From positions 1-8,803 of the forward strand of contig JAGIAF010000139.1 of NCBI GenBank assembly GCA_017745015.1: a stretch of DNA of 8,803 nucleotides, written 5' to 3'. Below, piece by piece: positions 6,082 through 8,803 of this stretch (positions within the stretch are counted from its first letter, which is position 1; every line of letters begins with the position of its first letter). Source of the DNA: Bdellovibrio sp. Its GTDB lineage: Bacteria > Bdellovibrionota > Bdellovibrionia > Bdellovibrionales > Bdellovibrionaceae. A program made the position numbers and the translations under genes. Under the pieces are notes generated by a model. The model searched no databases. It saw only the letters and a list, made by a program, of their open reading frames with translations, and had not been told where the DNA came from.

Positions 6082-6950
6082 ATCCCCTGCTCTAGGAACT
6101 TTTCAATTTTTAAGTTCGTATAGTCAGGGAAATCAAGTTGTGTGCAATGCGAGCCATAAGGTACGAGCACAAACTCGGAGTGTTTGATTTTCTCTTTGAA
6201 GTGATACTGGAAACGAATCGGAGTGACGGCATCTTTTTCACCAGAGATGATTAAAACCGGCGCTTCGATTTTTTCTAAAACCGACTCCCCGTTATAATTC
6301 ATTAATTCTTCAAAGAGTGTGATGAAAACCTTTAGATTCATTCGCGCGACACCACGGCAATACACTTCGATGTCTTTAAAATGAGTTACGCGCAAGTTAA
6401 ATCCACCAGCCAAAGCCGTCATATACATCGTCATGGGATTATCTACAGCGACTTTCCACAGAGAATTCCACAGATCTGGTTGATGATGATATTGATTCTT
6501 CACGAAATAAAAAAATGGTTCGATGATATCAAGACCGAACATGCCTTTAATAGGATTCTTGGCAAAGCCATTGATAAAAATCATGGAACGAATCACGCTG
6601 GAATTCATCTCGTGCAGCTTTAATAAAATCGGCGCACCAAAGCTGTGTCCTGCGAAGTGGGCCTTGTTGATATTCAAGTGCTTCAAGAGCCCAAGAATAT
6701 CTTTGCAAAGAGCATCCAAAGAGAGCTGACCCATATCTGCGATGGGATTGCTCTTTTGATGTCCGCGCAAATCAAAGGCGACGACTTTATATTTTTTAGA
6801 AAAATATTCGATCTGATAGTGCCAGTGGTTGATGGGACAAGCGATTCCATAGATCAGCACCAGTGGCTCTCCAACACCATGAGTTTCATAGTAAATGGGA
6901 GTGCCATCAAAGCTTTGAAATGTGCCGGTGCTCTTTGGCGTTGTTTCCAT
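6078..6950 (-). CDS. Alpha/beta-hydrolase fold protein
   Basis: This 290-residue protein belongs to the epoxide hydrolase/lipase/esterase-like alpha/beta-hydrolase superfamily. It has strand-turn motifs VVAFDLRGHQKS (56-67), the nucleophile elbow AGHSFGAP with Ser103, acid Asp240 (SGEKDAVTP) and His268 (PYGSHCTQLDFP), so the triad is complete. A cap region of about 100 residues lies between the elbow and the acid. The usual His-Gly oxyanion motif after the first core strand is Tyr-Gly here (LVLIYGIACP, 30-39). There is no signal peptide, so it is cytoplasmic. ATG 6950 is preceded by AAGGA in the minus-strand sequence, and the gene begins 11 bases after the FHA gene ends, so the two form an operon with the hydrolase second. 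The substrate cannot be read from sequence. The stop overlaps the stop of the convergent membrane-protein gene. Confidence 0.92.
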   Translation of the reverse strand: METTPKSTGTFQSFDGTPIYYETHGVGEPLVLIYGIACPINHWHYQIEYFSKKYKVVAFDLRGHQKSNPIADMGQLSLDALCKDILGLLKHLNINKAHFAGHSFGAPILLKLHEMNSSVIRSMIFINGFAKNPIKGMFGLDIIEPFFYFVKNQYHHQPDLWNSLWKVAVDNPMTMYMTALAGGFNLRVTHFKDIEVYCRGVARMNLKVFITLFEELMNYNGESVLEKIEAPVLIISGEKDAVTPIRFQYHFKEKIKHSEFVLVPYGSHCTQLDFPDYTNLKIEKFLEQGI

Positions 6951-6961
6951 GAGGTCCTTCT

Positions 6962-7651
6962 CTAAAGATACGAGACTTTGATAAGCGTACTGCCGACGCT
7001 GATCAAATCACCATCATTGAGCATTTCGGCATCTATGGCTTTATTATTTAGAGTGACTCTGCCTGGAGACAGAATTTTGATTTCAACCTGACCCGGACCA
7101 GCCAAAAGCTTAAAGGCATCGCGAGGCGCATCCATGTCCAAAAGCTCGATGTCCATGGAGTCTGAACCCGCATGACGAGGGCCATACCCTAAAATAATTT
7201 CCTCATCAGTTTGGATGCCCTGAACGAAGCTCAAGCGCAGAGCGGGAGAAAATCTTTCGGGTTTTAGTGAGGGCTCCGTGTTCTCGATGCCGGCCGCGGG
7301 TAGATTGGCTTGTAAAATATTGCGCCAAGTCATAAGGCGCCCGAAGTCCAACGCAACTTCTTCTTCTACAGTCACTACTTTAAACTGAGTTCGTCCTACC
7401 TCGAAGATAACCCCTGGAATTAACGCTACTTTTTTCACACGGCGACCGGCGATATGAATTCCGTTTGAAGAATCGAGATCCAAAAGGACTAACTGACCCT
7501 TCCCGTCCACCGCGACTTGGGCGTGCTTACTTGAGACTTTTGGGTCCTTGATGATTACATCAGCTTGGCTACGACCCAGGGTCATACCTTCACGAACTTG
7601 AATTCGTGAGCCTTCGTTGGAACCTTCAATAATCTCAATAAATGTGACCAT
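6962..7651 (-). CDS. FHA-domain protein with a second, degenerate FHA-like domain
   Basis: This 229-residue cytoplasmic protein starts with a canonical FHA domain (about 5-93), a phosphothreonine-peptide reader, with G26-R27 (LGRS), S40-x-x-H43 (VSSKHA) and N63-G64 (SSNG), so binding should be intact. After a linker of about 45 residues, 139-229 repeat the FHA strand pattern (EEIILGYG, MDIELLD, VEIKIL, then VTLNNKAI and LNDGDLISVG), but the Ser-x-x-His position reads A175-P-R-D178 and the Gly-Arg is lost. That copy probably folds without binding phosphothreonine. There are no membrane segments or signal peptide. It is the first gene of a two-gene minus-strand unit with the hydrolase, and a bound partner is likely to be a Ser/Thr-kinase target elsewhere in the genome. 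ATG 7651 has no clear ribosome binding site; see the promoter feature. Confidence 0.93.
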   Translation of the reverse strand: MVTFIEIIEGSNEGSRIQVREGMTLGRSQADVIIKDPKVSSKHAQVAVDGKGQLVLLDLDSSNGIHIAGRRVKKVALIPGVIFEVGRTQFKVVTVEEEVALDFGRLMTWRNILQANLPAAGIENTEPSLKPERFSPALRLSFVQGIQTDEEIILGYGPRHAGSDSMDIELLDMDAPRDAFKLLAGPGQVEIKILSPGRVTLNNKAIDAEMLNDGDLISVGSTLIKVSYL

Positions 7652-7657
7652 TTAGGT

Positions 7658-7685
7658 ATTCTAGGACTGGATTGCGGGGATTCAA
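7658..7685 (-). promoter_or_regulatory. Sigma-70-type promoter for the FHA gene, leaderless layout
   Basis: Read on the minus strand, TTGAAT (7685-7680), a 16-base spacer and TAGAAT (7663-7658, five of six -10 matches) are followed after only six bases by the ATG at 7651. Transcription would therefore start at or beside the A of the start codon. The absence of any purine-rich ribosome binding site before this ATG agrees with a leaderless mRNA. Confidence 0.45.
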
Positions 7686-7696
7686 AGGACTATTCC

Positions 7697-7725
7697 TTGT
7701 GCTCAAACTTAAGGCGTGTTACACC
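7697..7725 (+). promoter_or_regulatory. Weak candidate promoter for the rpsF operon
   Basis: TTGTGC (7697-7702), a 17-base spacer ending in TGT, and TACACC (7720-7725) resemble a -35 plus extended -10 element. The -10 hexamer matches the consensus in only three positions. A start near 7732 would put the whole structured leader in the transcript. The position is sensible but the match is weak. Confidence 0.25.
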
Positions 7726-7748
7726 CGTTAGACGTTTTTTAATAAGTC

Positions 7749-7794
7749 ATCCTTGCTCCCGCTCCTGTATGGTGGGGGCTTTAACCGAAAGGAT
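7749..7794 (+). promoter_or_regulatory. Structured rpsF leader resembling the S6:S18-binding autoregulatory RNA
   Basis: An outer stem ATCCTT (7749-7754) with AAGGAT (7789-7794) stacks directly on an inner stem GCTCCC (7755-7760) with GGGGGC (7774-7779, one G-U), which has a 13-base loop. All unpaired bases between the stems are on the 3' side (7780-7788) and contain ACCG (7784-7787). A 3' bulge carrying CCG in an rpsF leader is the known hallmark of the element bound by the S6:S18 complex, which mimics the 16S rRNA site. The outer stem pairs the AAAGGA ribosome binding site, so protein binding would shut off translation of rpsF and its operon. Confidence 0.62.
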
Positions 7795-7798
7795 ATAC

Positions 7799-8254
7799 AT
7801 GCAAATCACTAAAACTACGGCGAAAATGCCTTACGAAGTAGTTGTTCTTATGCACCCAGATGCAACTCTTGAAGATCAAAAAGATCTTTTCAAGAAGAAC
7901 AAAGCTACTATCGAAAACTTCAAAGGTTCTGTGAACTCTTTGGAGACTTGGGGCAAAAGAACTTTGGCGACTCCAATCGGCAAGTTGAAAAAAGCTATCT
8001 ACTTCCACGGAACTTTCGAAGCTGACACACAAGCTATCGCTGAGTTGGAACGTACTATGCGTATCAACGATAAAGTTCTTCGTTTCATGCACACTCGTCT
8101 TGATGAGCGTGTTTCATTGGCTAAATTCATGGAAGGCTTCAAAAAAGGTCTTTCTGAGTCTGCAGCTCGTGAAAAAGAACGCGAAGCTAAGATGCAAGCT
8201 CGTAAAGCTGCGTTTGCTGCTGCTAAAGCAGACCGCGCTGAGCGTGGCGAGTAA
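7799..8254 (+). CDS. rpsF: 30S ribosomal protein bS6
   Basis: bS6 binds the central domain of 16S rRNA as a heterodimer with bS18. Residues about 11-105 hold the S6 fold: PYEVVVLMHPDA, an acidic helix, WGKRTLATPIGKLKKAIYF, and MRINDKVLRFMHTRLDE. ATG 7799 is chosen because AAAGGA (7788-7793) lies 5 bases upstream; this adds nine residues before the usual S6 start, which would correspond to M10 at 7826, where no ribosome binding site is seen. The tail (about 106-151) is a Lys/Glu/Ala/Arg-rich helix, so at 151 residues the protein is longer than most bS6. It opens an operon with the following membrane-protein gene 16 bases downstream; rpsR and rplI are expected beyond the window. Its leader carries a likely feedback RNA element. 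Confidence 0.97.
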   Translation: MQITKTTAKMPYEVVVLMHPDATLEDQKDLFKKNKATIENFKGSVNSLETWGKRTLATPIGKLKKAIYFHGTFEADTQAIAELERTMRINDKVLRFMHTRLDERVSLAKFMEGFKKGLSESAAREKEREAKMQARKAAFAAAKADRAERGE

Positions 8255-8270
8255 TTAAAGGCGTAAAGCC

Positions 8271-8803
8271 ATGAAGAAGTCCGCGTCACCACAGAAATTC
8301 ATCACAATTTCATCTCTCTCGATCTTGTTGTCGATGTTGACTGTGGTGTTTGGCGCTCCACTTCTTCGTGTGCTCCGCAAGGCATACGGTCCATGGGCCT
8401 TTTGGATTCTTGGACTGTTTGTGACAGGGGCTGCGTGGCTCCTCAACGCTCAACCGCTAGCACTTTTCATTGGTTCCGTTTGGATGACTTTAGGGGCTTA
8501 CAATGAAATGGAGCAAAGAGGTCTTGGGTGGTGGCTCTCAGGTATTTTGAGTGTTTTGTTAGGCACCGGTGCTGCAAGCATCAGTCTCTACGGAGCTTTC
8601 AAAGTAAATGGGATTAACACGTACGCTGAAGTTCAAAAGCTGGTCGAACAGTTTGCAGAGCAGGTTCAACAAATGAACCCCGCAGTTAAATTGGACGCTT
8701 CAGTTTTGATGCAGCAAGTTCCATCAGCCATTGCCATTATTTTGATTTTGGCTCTAGGTGTGGGACTCATTTTTGAGAGAAGGGTTTTTTCGTGGCTCAA
8801 TTT
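8271..8803 (+). CDS. Multi-pass membrane protein in the rpsF operon, DUF2232/YybS-like, N-terminal part
   Basis: The frame stays open from ATG 8271 to the window end, giving the first 177 residues of an incomplete gene. Hydrophobic segments lie at about 13-32, 40-58, 62-77, 85-107 and 151-168. An amphipathic, Gln/Glu-rich stretch (about 117-148) sits between the fourth and fifth. This layout, and a position inside a ribosomal-protein operon, fit the DUF2232/YybS family, which often sits between the S6/S18 and L9 genes in Firmicutes and delta-proteobacteria; its function is not settled. AAAGG at 8257-8261 lies 9 bases before the ATG. The start is 16 bases after the rpsF stop with no terminator, so the two are co-transcribed. 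The family name is inferred from topology and context rather than from a diagnostic motif. Confidence 0.8.
   Translation, partial: MKKSASPQKFITISSLSILLSMLTVVFGAPLLRVLRKAYGPWAFWILGLFVTGAAWLLNAQPLALFIGSVWMTLGAYNEMEQRGLGWWLSGILSVLLGTGAASISLYGAFKVNGINTYAEVQKLVEQFAEQVQQMNPAVKLDASVLMQQVPSAIAIILILALGVGLIFERRVFSWLN

Noticed and set aside
7781..8292. Minus-strand open frames opposite rpsF
   Set aside because: rpsF is certain on the plus strand; the antisense frames reflect codon bias in a Lys/Glu/Ala-rich gene.
1..8803. Mobile elements, CRISPR arrays, tRNA/rRNA genes or phage genes
   Set aside because: No transposase or integrase, spaced repeat array, cloverleaf or rRNA segment could be recognised on either strand.

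Overview
The window looks like ordinary chromosome from a Gram-negative bacterium with an outer membrane, most probably a Bdellovibrio-like predatory or delta-proteobacterial lineage. The taxonomic guess rests on four things seen here: a Bacillus/epsilon/Bacteroidetes-type SdhA-SdhB pair, many exported proteins, moderate G+C, and a membrane-protein gene placed directly after rpsF. It is an inference, not a database result. There is no sign of a phage, IS element, CRISPR array, tRNA or rRNA.

Layout. 1-1855: the 3' part of sdhA and all of sdhB, which encode the soluble arm of succinate dehydrogenase/fumarate reductase, closed by a strong terminator. 2030-3145: an exported outer-membrane protein. 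It carries what look like the LpxR lipid A 3'-O-deacylase catalytic signatures (Asn-Asp, Tyr-Thr, Gln-x3-His) and has its own terminator. 3205-3785: a short stretch holding an 83-residue unknown gene, surrounded by an unusual cluster of CTAGACC half-sites and palindromes. 3786-5387: a secreted subtilisin-family protease with an I9 pro-domain and a cysteine-free CUB-like C-terminal domain, followed by a terminator. 5527-6081: a four-helix DUF4383-like membrane protein. It converges on a two-gene minus-strand unit, tandem-FHA protein then alpha/beta hydrolase (7651 down to 6078). The two converging genes share a TTAA for their stop codons. 7652-7798: a divergent regulatory region. On the minus strand it has a promoter that seems to make a leaderless FHA mRNA. 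On the plus strand it has a leader that folds like the S6:S18-binding rpsF leader. 7799-8803: rpsF, then a multi-pass membrane protein (DUF2232/YybS-like) that runs off the window.

How the genes relate. The window is a set of separate transcription units, not one pathway. SdhAB is respiratory and TCA metabolism, and rpsF begins a ribosomal-protein operon. The LpxR-like protein and the subtilase are envelope or extracellular hydrolases that would suit an organism that attacks or remodels cell envelopes. I found no clear new multi-gene system. The most interesting items are the LpxR-like enzyme with an N-terminal extension, the CTAGACC cluster, the S6:S18-type leader that pairs with the rpsF ribosome binding site, and the FHA protein whose second FHA fold has lost its phosphopeptide-binding residues.
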